Shown here in pieces: positions 1 to 5,553 of a stretch of 7,448 nucleotides of DNA. This DNA comes from RGIG7213 sp045652135 (GTDB taxonomy: Bacteria > Bacillota > Clostridia > Oscillospirales > CAG-272), in assembly GCA_045652135.1 (NCBI GenBank), contig JAZRTS010000134.1, positions 1-7,448 on the forward strand, in the 5' to 3' direction. The notes beneath the pieces were generated by a model. It was not told where the DNA came from. It saw only the letters and a list, made by a program, of their open reading frames with translations, and made no database searches. Numbering within the stretch: position 1 is the first letter of the stretch; the number at the start of each line of letters is the position of its first letter. A program made the translations under genes and the position numbers.

Positions 1-73
1 TTCGGCAAAATAATGCCGTAACGCAGGCTCCTTCCGTCACGCTACCGCGTGCCACCTTCCTCTCGGAGGAAGG
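1..73. repeat. Hairpin-rich intergenic repeat, probably a dispersed element
   Basis: Three consecutive inverted repeats are visible: CGGCA/TGCCG (3-7 with 14-18), CACGC/GCGTG (38-42 with 47-51, loop TACC) and CCTTCCTC/GAGGAAGG (55-62 with 66-73, loop TCG). No open reading frame or RNA gene fits. The motif order, a CTCCTTCCGTCACG block, then a CGCGTGCCACC block, then a CTTCCTC...GAGGAAG hairpin, resembles from memory a family of dispersed intergenic repeats common in gut Clostridia genomes. The family assignment is recollection and the hairpins are seen directly. The element may extend past the left window edge. Confidence 0.5.
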
Positions 74-110
74 CTTTAGAAACAAGCTTTTGTGCATTTC
101 GTCAAATAGG

Positions 111-168
111 ACAATAATATTGTACTTTGTCAGTAGTCTGACGGCAGAGAAAACAATTTCTCTGCCGT
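111..168. repeat. Cluster of three hairpins, two sharing bases
   Basis: Three inverted repeats follow one another: ACAAT/ATTGT (111-115 with 119-123), GTCAG/CTGAC (129-133 with 138-142, loop TAGT) and a perfect 12-bp stem at 141-152 with 157-168 (core GGCAGAGAAA, loop ACAA). The last two share bases 141-142, so both cannot form fully at once. A run of six T lies at 185-190, 17 bases after the 12-bp stem, which is too far for a classical intrinsic terminator. No gene is present here. It may be part of the same repeat element as its flanks, or a degraded terminator for a gene left of the window. Confidence 0.5.
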
Positions 169-193
169 AAATTGAATTATCCCGATTTTTTAA

Positions 194-292
194 TGCCGAA
201 GGCAATTCATGCACCACAGGTGCAAATCATGACAACGGTCAATTCATGCCCAAAGGGCAATTCATTGCTTTGTGTCTGAAGGGCACAAAGCA
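194..292. repeat. Array of five mini-hairpins separated by ATTCAT
   Basis: Five inverted repeats lie head to tail: TGCC/GGCA (194-204), TGCACC/GGTGCA (210-224), TGAC/GTCA (230-241), TGCCC/GGGCA (247-259) and TGCTTTGTG/CACAAAGCA (266-292). Each is preceded by ATTCAT or a one-base variant (205-210, 225-230 AATCAT, 242-247, 260-265). The arms differ between units but each remains complementary, so the fold is kept while the sequence varies. It starts 5 bases beyond the stop codon of the cohesin-like gene, so the 3' end of that minus-strand transcript would fold into it. No T-tract follows on the minus strand, so a standard terminator is not supported. Confidence 0.7.
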
Positions 293-297
293 TATTT

Positions 298-1281
298 TTA
301 TTCTTTTGTCCTCTTTACTATGATTATCACGGCTGTAACTGCGGCAGTGAGCACGACCGCTGAAACAACGATCACTGTCGGTAATGACACCGTACTGTCA
401 GGTTCGGGTGTTGCAGGATCCTCTTTCTCTGTTCCGACTTCCGTCGGTTCACCGTTTCGTTTCGTTTCTTCGGTATTATTTTCTGTGTGATGGGAGGATT
501 CCTTGCCTGTCGTCGTTACGTCGGACGTTACCGAATCGGCAGGGCGTGCAGTTGTGACGGGGGAGGTTTCCTTTGTTTCGTAAACGGCTGTAAATGATAC
601 GTCCTCACACGGGGTATCATTATCGCCGTTTGAGAATATCCCCTCGGAAAGCGTAACGGAAACGTTTCCCTGTCCTGAAATTATCTTAAACTGTATATCA
701 AGAAGCGGAGTGTCCGCCTCCAATGCATTTTCGGAATAAAACATGAACCGAAAAGCGCCGTCTGTTCCTGCGTAAACTACCGTTACCCCTTCCGGCGTAC
801 ATGGCAAAGCAGATACTATCCGAAGCTTCGATGTATCAAAAACGACAGTTCCCTCTCCGCCGAATATACCGTTATTTTGTGTGTCCTCGCCGTCGGTATC
901 GGTGCCTGCATCCGTAACGTTATCCGTTTCGGCGCTTGCATCCGCCGAGGTATCCGTATCGGTAATTTCACTACCGGGTGTCACATCTGTCGTAAACACG
1001 GTCGTATCTTCGGGCACAGTTACATATTCAGATACAGTTGTATCCTCTTTGACGTCGGTTGATATTTCCGTCACATCATCTGTAAAATCCGTACCGCTGT
1101 CAGACGTTTCGGGGTCAGTCGTATCAGCTTCGTTTTTCTCTGTCATTTTCGCGGTGATGCGCACCTTAAAAACGTTATCGGTCGTAAGACTTTCCCCGTT
1201 CATCAAAAATGACGGAGTATATGCAAATGTATTAACGGTAAGTGCGGTTATGACCGCAAACAAAACAAATAATTTTTTCAT
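298..1281 (-). CDS. Membrane-anchored surface protein with a cohesin-like domain
   Basis: A 327-residue surface protein. Residues 1-20 are a signal peptide (MKKLFVLFAV..., likely cleaved after TFA). A beta-strand-like segment (36-46, DNVFKVRITAK) is followed by about 88 residues very rich in Thr, Asp, Ser, Glu and Val (49-136). Residues 137-236 read as the rest of a cohesin-like beta-sandwich, with GTVVFDTSKLRIVSA, GAFRFMFYSEN, PLLDIQFKI and a VSFTAVYE end matching the usual strand order of that fold. A second Thr/Ser/Glu-rich stalk (237-299), one transmembrane helix (300-322) and the tail KRTKE complete it. No LPXTG motif is present. The start codon lies three bases after the upstream dockerin gene's stop (TAAGCTATG) and has no clear Shine-Dalgarno, which suggests translational coupling. 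The likely role is displaying a binding domain outside the membrane, with the neighbouring dockerin protein the obvious candidate ligand. Whether this domain binds dockerins is inference, since related beta-sandwiches occur that do not. Confidence 0.8.
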   Translation of the reverse strand: MKKLFVLFAVITALTVNTFAYTPSFLMNGESLTTDNVFKVRITAKMTEKNEADTTDPETSDSGTDFTDDVTEISTDVKEDTTVSEYVTVPEDTTVFTTDVTPGSEITDTDTSADASAETDNVTDAGTDTDGEDTQNNGIFGGEGTVVFDTSKLRIVSALPCTPEGVTVVYAGTDGAFRFMFYSENALEADTPLLDIQFKIISGQGNVSVTLSEGIFSNGDNDTPCEDVSFTAVYETKETSPVTTARPADSVTSDVTTTGKESSHHTENNTEETKRNGEPTEVGTEKEDPATPEPDSTVSLPTVIVVSAVVLTAAVTAVIIIVKRTKE

Positions 1282-1284
1282 AGC

Positions 1285-2676
1285 TTACCCGTGATATGTT
1301 GTTATCGAATCTTTAAGTCTTGAAAAGCCGATAAAATCGCTTACCGTCACCACGCCGTCCTCGTTTATGTCACAGAACTGCGCGTACTGCTGTACCGCGT
1401 CGCTGTCCGTTCTCAAAATAATACTTCTTACCGTGTTAACATCATAGTCGGTTATCCGACCGTCACCGTCAACGTCTCCGCTGACGCAAAGCGTAATCGA
1501 CTGCAGAATATATCCGTTGACATCAAGCACGAGAGTACAGCCCGAACCCACTAAAGTGCTGTCGGAAAGCACCGCGCCGTCCTTGCCGATAAATCTGAAA
1601 AACTCACTGTCAAGCGAAAGAAGTGTTTTTATATATTCAACGCTCGACAAAATCGGAATACGCGACATCATACCGTTTTCCACATGGAAAAATTCGCTCG
1701 GTATCTCGCTCGGCGCCCCTTCAAATACATAATTGTACACGGCATTTGAACATATATCCAGATATTTTTCGTCAGGTATGCGGTTCATTGAAGCGATTGC
1801 CGTCGAAACGAGCAAAAAGTCACGCGTTATTTGCGTGTGCACGCCGTTTTCATCAATGGGCCCGTTATGCAGAATGTCAAGGTGATACGGTCTGTCATTT
1901 ATATACACAATATTCCACACGTGCTTTGTGCCGCCGACAGTACCCGTTATAAGGTGATTTTTATATCCCATTTCATCGAGAAACAGCGACGTCAGCCCAG
2001 CATATTCTTCGCAGACACCCTTTTTACCGGTTATAAATGCATAAACGCTGGAACGGTTTACAAATTCCATATCGTAGGAAAACTGACCGTTCAGTATAAA
2101 TTCGTTCAGCTTTATGAATTTTTCTCCCTCTGTAAGTCCTTCCCATGAGGCTGCTGCAGGACGTACGAAATTCGATATTACCTCAGCTCTTTCCTCGTTG
2201 CTTTCTCCCGTAGCGATAAGAAATCTGACCGTATAGCTTTTGTAAGTATCGTTTTCTTTGTCGGCATTACCCGAAACACTTATGCTGTAGGAGCGTGCAA
2301 TACATTTGATATACGTTGAGGAAAGTATCGACTTTATTTCCGTAAACATTTTGTCTGCAAGCGTTTTTGCCTCGTCTATCGTATAATTTGAAATATCGGT
2401 AATTGAGAATGTACGCATATAAACGTAACATTCCGTAGGCACACCGCCGACCGATACGATACCTTTGGTTGAGTTGTTTTCTTTGAGGTCAAGTATTTCC
2501 TTTACGGTTGAATTTTTGTAAAAACCGTACAGTCCGTCCACGGTCACACTTCTGACAAAAACGGGCTTTTCGGATACAAGCTGCTTATAAGCGGGGGAAT
2601 CGGATGCAAAAGCGGGATATGCCAAAATACACATCCAGAATGCAAGACAAAAACAGATAAAACGTGTCTTTTTCAT
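1285..2676 (-). CDS. Secreted transglutaminase-like protein with C-terminal type I dockerin
   Basis: A 463-residue secreted protein. The signal peptide covers about residues 1-25 (MKKTRFICFCLAFW...PAFA). Residues 27-185 are an unrecognised N-terminal region. A transglutaminase-like core follows with a Cys-His-Asp triad: C222 in GVCEEYAGL, H252 in KHVWNIVY and D267 in YHLDILHN. Residues 367-399 look like the small beta-rich module that often precedes dockerins in Clostridia. The dockerin (400-454) has two calcium loops, DVDGDGRITDYD and DINEDGVVTVSD, each with acidic or Asn residues at positions 1, 3, 5 and 12. The start at 2676 is chosen because AAAGGGGG lies 7 bases upstream and the signal peptide begins there; an in-frame ATG at 2706 would add ten residues and lacks this site. 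It is the first gene of a two-gene operon with the cohesin-like protein. The enzyme could crosslink or cleave peptides at the cell surface; the substrate is unknown. Confidence 0.88.
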   Translation of the reverse strand: MKKTRFICFCLAFWMCILAYPAFASDSPAYKQLVSEKPVFVRSVTVDGLYGFYKNSTVKEILDLKENNSTKGIVSVGGVPTECYVYMRTFSITDISNYTIDEAKTLADKMFTEIKSILSSTYIKCIARSYSISVSGNADKENDTYKSYTVRFLIATGESNEERAEVISNFVRPAAASWEGLTEGEKFIKLNEFILNGQFSYDMEFVNRSSVYAFITGKKGVCEEYAGLTSLFLDEMGYKNHLITGTVGGTKHVWNIVYINDRPYHLDILHNGPIDENGVHTQITRDFLLVSTAIASMNRIPDEKYLDICSNAVYNYVFEGAPSEIPSEFFHVENGMMSRIPILSSVEYIKTLLSLDSEFFRFIGKDGAVLSDSTLVGSGCTLVLDVNGYILQSITLCVSGDVDGDGRITDYDVNTVRSIILRTDSDAVQQYAQFCDINEDGVVTVSDFIGFSRLKDSITTYHG

Positions 2677-2683
2677 TTTAAAA

Positions 2684-2691
2684 CCCCCTTT
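2684..2691 (-). promoter_or_regulatory. Ribosome binding site of the dockerin gene
   Basis: AAAGGGGG on the minus strand lies 7 bases before the ATG at 2676. It decides between this start and the upstream in-frame ATG at 2706. Confidence 0.65.
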
Positions 2692-2717
2692 GAAATTTAA
2701 GTACATAAACGATTTGT

Positions 2718-2726
2718 ATTATATCA
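2718..2726 (-). promoter_or_regulatory. Extended -10 promoter for the dockerin/cohesin-like operon
   Basis: On the minus strand the sequence reads TGATATAAT, a perfect extended -10 (TGnTATAAT). No good -35 hexamer is found 16-18 bases upstream (CATATT at 17), which is tolerated for extended -10 promoters. Transcription would start near 2711 and give a leader of about 35 bases before the ATG at 2676. Confidence 0.6.
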
Positions 2727-2809
2727 TATAACCATATAATAATATGACGTTTTAATTTAAATAATTTAAAAGAATATTAGTGTTATTTGTTACGATAATA
2801 TTATGTAGT

Positions 2810-2834
2810 CGTACGCGTACGCTTTTTTAAAAAA
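2810..2834. repeat. Two abutting 12-bp palindromes, possible operator
   Basis: CGTACGCGTACG (2810-2821) is a perfect 12-bp palindrome made of two CGTACG units, itself palindromic. After one C comes TTTTTTAAAAAA (2823-2834), also a perfect palindrome. The first is unusually GC-rich for this AT-rich stretch. Neither has a loop suited to a stable RNA hairpin, so a protein-binding site on DNA is the better guess. It lies about 100 bases upstream of the dockerin-operon start and about 150 bases upstream of the predicted spoIIE promoter. Confidence 0.45.
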
Positions 2835-2958
2835 TCACTGCTTTGAAAAAACGTTAGACATAAACAGCGATAAACTTCGTTTTTTATGTTATTACCCACG
2901 TTTTATTTTCACTTACCCCGATTTTCCGAAGAAAACTTATAAAATTTCCCCTGTGCGT

Positions 2959-2992
2959 TTCGACAGTTTAATCGTGAGGTATGGAGTATTAT
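2959..2992 (+). promoter_or_regulatory. Probable Spo0A-activated sigma-A promoter of spoIIE
   Basis: TTCGACA at 2959-2965 is the exact reverse complement of the Spo0A box consensus TGTCGAA. It overlaps the -35-like hexamer TCGACA (2960-2965, 5 of 6 matches to TTGACA). The -10-like TATTAT follows at 2987-2992 after a 21-base spacer. As I recall, the B. subtilis spoIIE promoter is a sigma-A promoter with a 21-bp spacer that depends on phosphorylated Spo0A, so this arrangement fits. Transcription would start near 2999 and leave a leader of about 38 bases before the ATG at 3037. Confidence 0.65.
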
Positions 2993-3020
2993 ATTTACAA
3001 ACGAAAGATGCTGTCAAACG

Positions 3021-3026
3021 AAAGGA
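3021..3026 (+). promoter_or_regulatory. Probable ribosome binding site of spoIIE
   Basis: AAAGGA ends 10 bases before the ATG at 3037. It is modest in strength, but a better match than anything before the alternative GTG (2953) or the next in-frame ATG (3055). Confidence 0.5.
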
Positions 3027-3036
3027 AATCAGAAAA

Positions 3037-5349
3037 ATGAAAGAAGAAAAAAGAATGAAAAATCCCTCTTTGGTATTTGAAAAATATACGAAAGAAGCGG
3101 AAGCAAAGGAGCTGTTTTCGGCAGTTCTTTACTGTGCGTGCGCGTACCTTTTCGGATGCGCCGAAATGATGTTCGGTGTATATCCGCTCGGTGTTGCGTT
3201 TATGTGTACGGTCAAAAAACACTTGCCGTTCGCCGTGACGGGCGCCCTTTTATCAGCGCTTGCGTGCGGTGCGCCTCTTTCCGTTTCGCTCGTTGCGTGT
3301 ACTGTGTCGGTTTTGTTCCGTTACGCGCTTGCGTTTGTTTTCGCCAACGGAAAGAAAATAGACATTTTGACGCTTAATGACAGTGTTTTAAGCCGCATCT
3401 GCGCCGCCGCTTCGGGACTTTTAGCTTCCTCGTGTCTTCGTATAATTTCGGGCGGTTTTACATATTACGATCTGTTTTCGGGTGTATTCAACGTAACGTT
3501 CGGTGCTTTTATGGTATACGTGTATTCGCTCGTGCTTGACGAGGAAAACAGATACACACAAAAGTATGAAGCAGGCATCGGCGCCGTATTTTTTTCATGC
3601 GTTTCAGCACTCTGTACACTTGAAATTTTAGGTATGTCCTGCGGCGGTGCGGCGGCTTTTATTCTTACGCTGTATTCGGCAAGAAAAGGCGGCACGCTGC
3701 GCGGTACGGTCATCGGATTTTTGTGCGGTTCGGCGCTTGATATTTCCCTTTGTCCGATGTTCGGCATAGCAGGCTTCGTGTGCGGAATACTTACGAGTCT
3801 GCCCATAACATGGTGCGTTATCTCAGCCGTTGTTTCCGCCGTTTTATGCGGTTATTATATGGGCGGAACGGAAGCGGCGATAGCATATCTGCCGGAAGCG
3901 ATAGTATCATTATTCGTATATATTCCACTTGAAAAAATGAAGCTTTTGCCGGCTTTACGTCTTTTCCGCGACGATGTTTCGTACACACGGGCAGTATCAT
4001 CGGAAGACGTTGCAAAGGAGCTGGAAAGCGCTTCGTACAAAGACAGTCTTTCCTCCCTTTCCGCGGCACTCGGTGACGTTGCCGACGTTATGTGCGCACT
4101 TTCGGAAAAGGAAAAGCGTCCTGCCGTTCACGAAATATGCGAGCTTTGTGAAAAGGAATTTTCCTCGTTCTGCAAAAAATGTTCAATGAAAAAGCTGTGC
4201 TTTCCCGACGGAATAAGGGGAAATCCCATCATTCGCAAAACGGCGCAGGCCATATACGCAAAACGCGCGCTTTGTACTGAGGATCTTCCCGAAAAAATAA
4301 AAACAAACTGTTATTTTGCAGATAAAATTACAGTTTCACTCAACATAAAGCTTGCCGAATATGTTGAGGAAAAGCTCAAAAACAATAAAACCGAGGTTAT
4401 GGCTGAAGACTACCGCGCGATGTCACAGCTTATAGGGCAAACGCTCCTTACGACAGAAGAAAAAAACGAGATCAACGGGGAGCTTACCCAAAAGCTCCGC
4501 CGCACTACGGTATATAAGGATCTGTTTTCAAACAATGTTTCCGTCTACGGCAAGGAAGACCTCACCGTTATTGCCTGCGGAATTGACGCAGGCAGAATAC
4601 AAAGGCAGGCGGAGGAGGTGCGGAAAAATTTCAGCAAAATACTCGGCGTTCGCCTTAGCGTGCCCGATTTTTCGCTTTGCGGTGATTTTTTAGCCGCGAT
4701 ATTCAGCCGTGAGCTGAAGTTTTCCGCAGAATCAGCGCACTTACAATGTGTAAAAGACGGTGAATCCATAAACGGCGACAGTGTATTTTCATTTACATCG
4801 GGCGGTAAGCTTCACGTATGCATATGCGACGGTATGGGAAGCGGACGGCTTGCGGCGCTTACTTCGAAAACGGCGGTGATATTTTTACAAAAAATGCTTC
4901 GCGCCGGATGCAATACCGAGGGTGCGCTGAAAATGCTGAATCACTTTGTAAGAAGCAAAGCAGGCGAATGCTTTACGACGGTAGATCTTATGACTGTTGA
5001 CCTCAAAACGGGAAACGCATCGTTTACGAAAAGCGGTGCTCCTCCATCCTATATCGTCCGCGACGGCAGAATATTCAGGCTTGCTTCGCACACTCCGCCC
5101 GTGGGAATTATGGCAGAACTGTGCGCCGAAAGAATAGATTTCACGCTTAAAAACGGAGACATCGCCGTAATGGCAAGCGACGGAATATCCGACGGCGAGG
5201 ATCACCACGTATGGCTTTATAATCTGCTCACGTACGAAAACGATCTTTCCGCACACGCACTGTGCGAAAAGATTCTGAACACCGCGGGAGCCGAGGGCGC
5301 AGGTAACGACGACGTGACCGTATGCGCCGTAAAAATAGAAGGCTTATGA
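3037..5349 (+). CDS. spoIIE: Stage II sporulation protein E, PP2C-type serine phosphatase
   Basis: SpoIIE dephosphorylates the anti-anti-sigma factor SpoIIAA at the polar septum, releasing sigma-F in the forespore; in studied species it also interacts with FtsZ. This 770-residue protein has the family plan. Residues about 26-310 are a multi-pass membrane region (roughly ten hydrophobic segments). Residues 311-545 are the central regulatory region, and about 555-770 the PP2C phosphatase. The metal-binding acidic residues are present: D581 (NGDS), D598 (DGMGSG), D715 (DGISDG) and D758/D759 (GNDDVTV). A five-cysteine cluster lies at 368-388. The start at 3037 has AAAGGA 10 bases upstream. An in-frame GTG at 2953 would extend the protein but lies upstream of the predicted transcription start, so I reject it. 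B. subtilis SpoIIE is about 827 residues. A strong terminator follows and no tilS, hpt or ftsH is next door, so the gene appears monocistronic. Confidence 0.95.
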   Translation: MKEEKRMKNPSLVFEKYTKEAEAKELFSAVLYCACAYLFGCAEMMFGVYPLGVAFMCTVKKHLPFAVTGALLSALACGAPLSVSLVACTVSVLFRYALAFVFANGKKIDILTLNDSVLSRICAAASGLLASSCLRIISGGFTYYDLFSGVFNVTFGAFMVYVYSLVLDEENRYTQKYEAGIGAVFFSCVSALCTLEILGMSCGGAAAFILTLYSARKGGTLRGTVIGFLCGSALDISLCPMFGIAGFVCGILTSLPITWCVISAVVSAVLCGYYMGGTEAAIAYLPEAIVSLFVYIPLEKMKLLPALRLFRDDVSYTRAVSSEDVAKELESASYKDSLSSLSAALGDVADVMCALSEKEKRPAVHEICELCEKEFSSFCKKCSMKKLCFPDGIRGNPIIRKTAQAIYAKRALCTEDLPEKIKTNCYFADKITVSLNIKLAEYVEEKLKNNKTEVMAEDYRAMSQLIGQTLLTTEEKNEINGELTQKLRRTTVYKDLFSNNVSVYGKEDLTVIACGIDAGRIQRQAEEVRKNFSKILGVRLSVPDFSLCGDFLAAIFSRELKFSAESAHLQCVKDGESINGDSVFSFTSGGKLHVCICDGMGSGRLAALTSKTAVIFLQKMLRAGCNTEGALKMLNHFVRSKAGECFTTVDLMTVDLKTGNASFTKSGAPPSYIVRDGRIFRLASHTPPVGIMAELCAERIDFTLKNGDIAVMASDGISDGEDHHVWLYNLLTYENDLSAHALCEKILNTAGAEGAGNDDVTVCAVKIEGL

Positions 5350-5369
5350 TGTTCTGTTCTATATAACGC

Positions 5370-5407
5370 AAAAAAATGCAAAAGGTTTCATACTTTTGCA
5401 TTTTTTT
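5370..5407 (+). terminator. Intrinsic terminator after spoIIE
   Basis: A perfect 15-bp inverted repeat (5370-5384 with 5393-5407) has an 8-base loop, GTTTCATA. The inner core ATGCAAAAG/CTTTTGCAT is flanked by seven A on the left and seven T on the right, the classical hairpin plus U-tract. It starts 20 bases after the spoIIE stop. The symmetric A and T tracts would let it act in both directions, though no minus-strand gene ends here. Confidence 0.9.
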
Positions 5408-5483
5408 ATGCATTTTATTTCCGTTTTTATTACTGAAAACAGACGATTGAAAACGCGCTTAATCGTTAAATTTCCGAATATGC

Positions 5484-5511
5484 TTGACATTTTCAATTTA
5501 TTTGCTATAAT
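5484..5511 (+). promoter_or_regulatory. Near-perfect sigma-A promoter for the CBM9 protein
   Basis: TTGACA (5484-5489) and TATAAT (5506-5511) are both exact consensus hexamers, separated by 16 bases. TGC directly before the -10 makes it an extended -10 as well. Start near 5518 gives a leader of about 36 bases. An AGGAGG at 5544-5549 lies 4 bases before the ATG at 5554. No operator-like repeat is obvious, so strong constitutive transcription is plausible. Confidence 0.88.
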
Positions 5512-5553
5512 ATAGACATAGGAAAATAAAAAATCTTTATTTCAGGAGGAAAT

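Larger units (their letters stand above)
2677..3036. other. Divergent intergenic region between the dockerin operon and spoIIE
   Basis: This 360-base, mostly AT-rich stretch separates two divergent transcription units. It holds the minus-strand extended -10 promoter (2718-2726), two abutting palindromes (2810-2834) and the plus-strand Spo0A-type promoter (2959-2992). Between these, ACATAAA/TTTATGT (2858-2864 with 2883-2889) and AAAAAACG/CGTTTTTT (2846-2853 with 2878-2885) form weak, widely looped inverted repeats. TTAGACA at 2854-2860 is one mismatch from a Spo0A box. I see no convincing small gene or RNA gene. Confidence 0.7.

Noticed and set aside
141..190. Intrinsic terminator made by the 12-bp stem and the T-run at 185-190
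   Set aside because: Seventeen bases separate the stem from the T-run, too many for a normal intrinsic terminator.
194..292. CRISPR array as an explanation for the short spaced repeats
   Set aside because: The units are 17-20 bases with internal hairpins of changing sequence and only a 6-base constant part. There are no identical direct repeats of 24-40 bases and no regular unique spacers.
881..1294. Plus-strand reading frame of 137 codons opposite the cohesin-like gene
   Set aside because: Its Ser/Val-rich sequence is the antisense of the Thr/Asp-rich low-complexity region, and it lacks a ribosome site. The minus-strand gene has a signal peptide, recognisable domain and anchor.
1831..2148. 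Plus-strand reading frame of 105 codons opposite the transglutaminase core
   Set aside because: It is the antisense of conserved catalytic sequence, with no ribosome site and no known motif.
2854..2860. Second Spo0A box (TTAGACA)
   Set aside because: It has one mismatch in a seven-base site in AT-rich DNA and lies about 100 bases from the exact box. This is not specific enough to call.
4885..5256. Minus-strand reading frame of 123 codons inside spoIIE
   Set aside because: It lies opposite the conserved phosphatase domain, with no start signals or recognisable motif.
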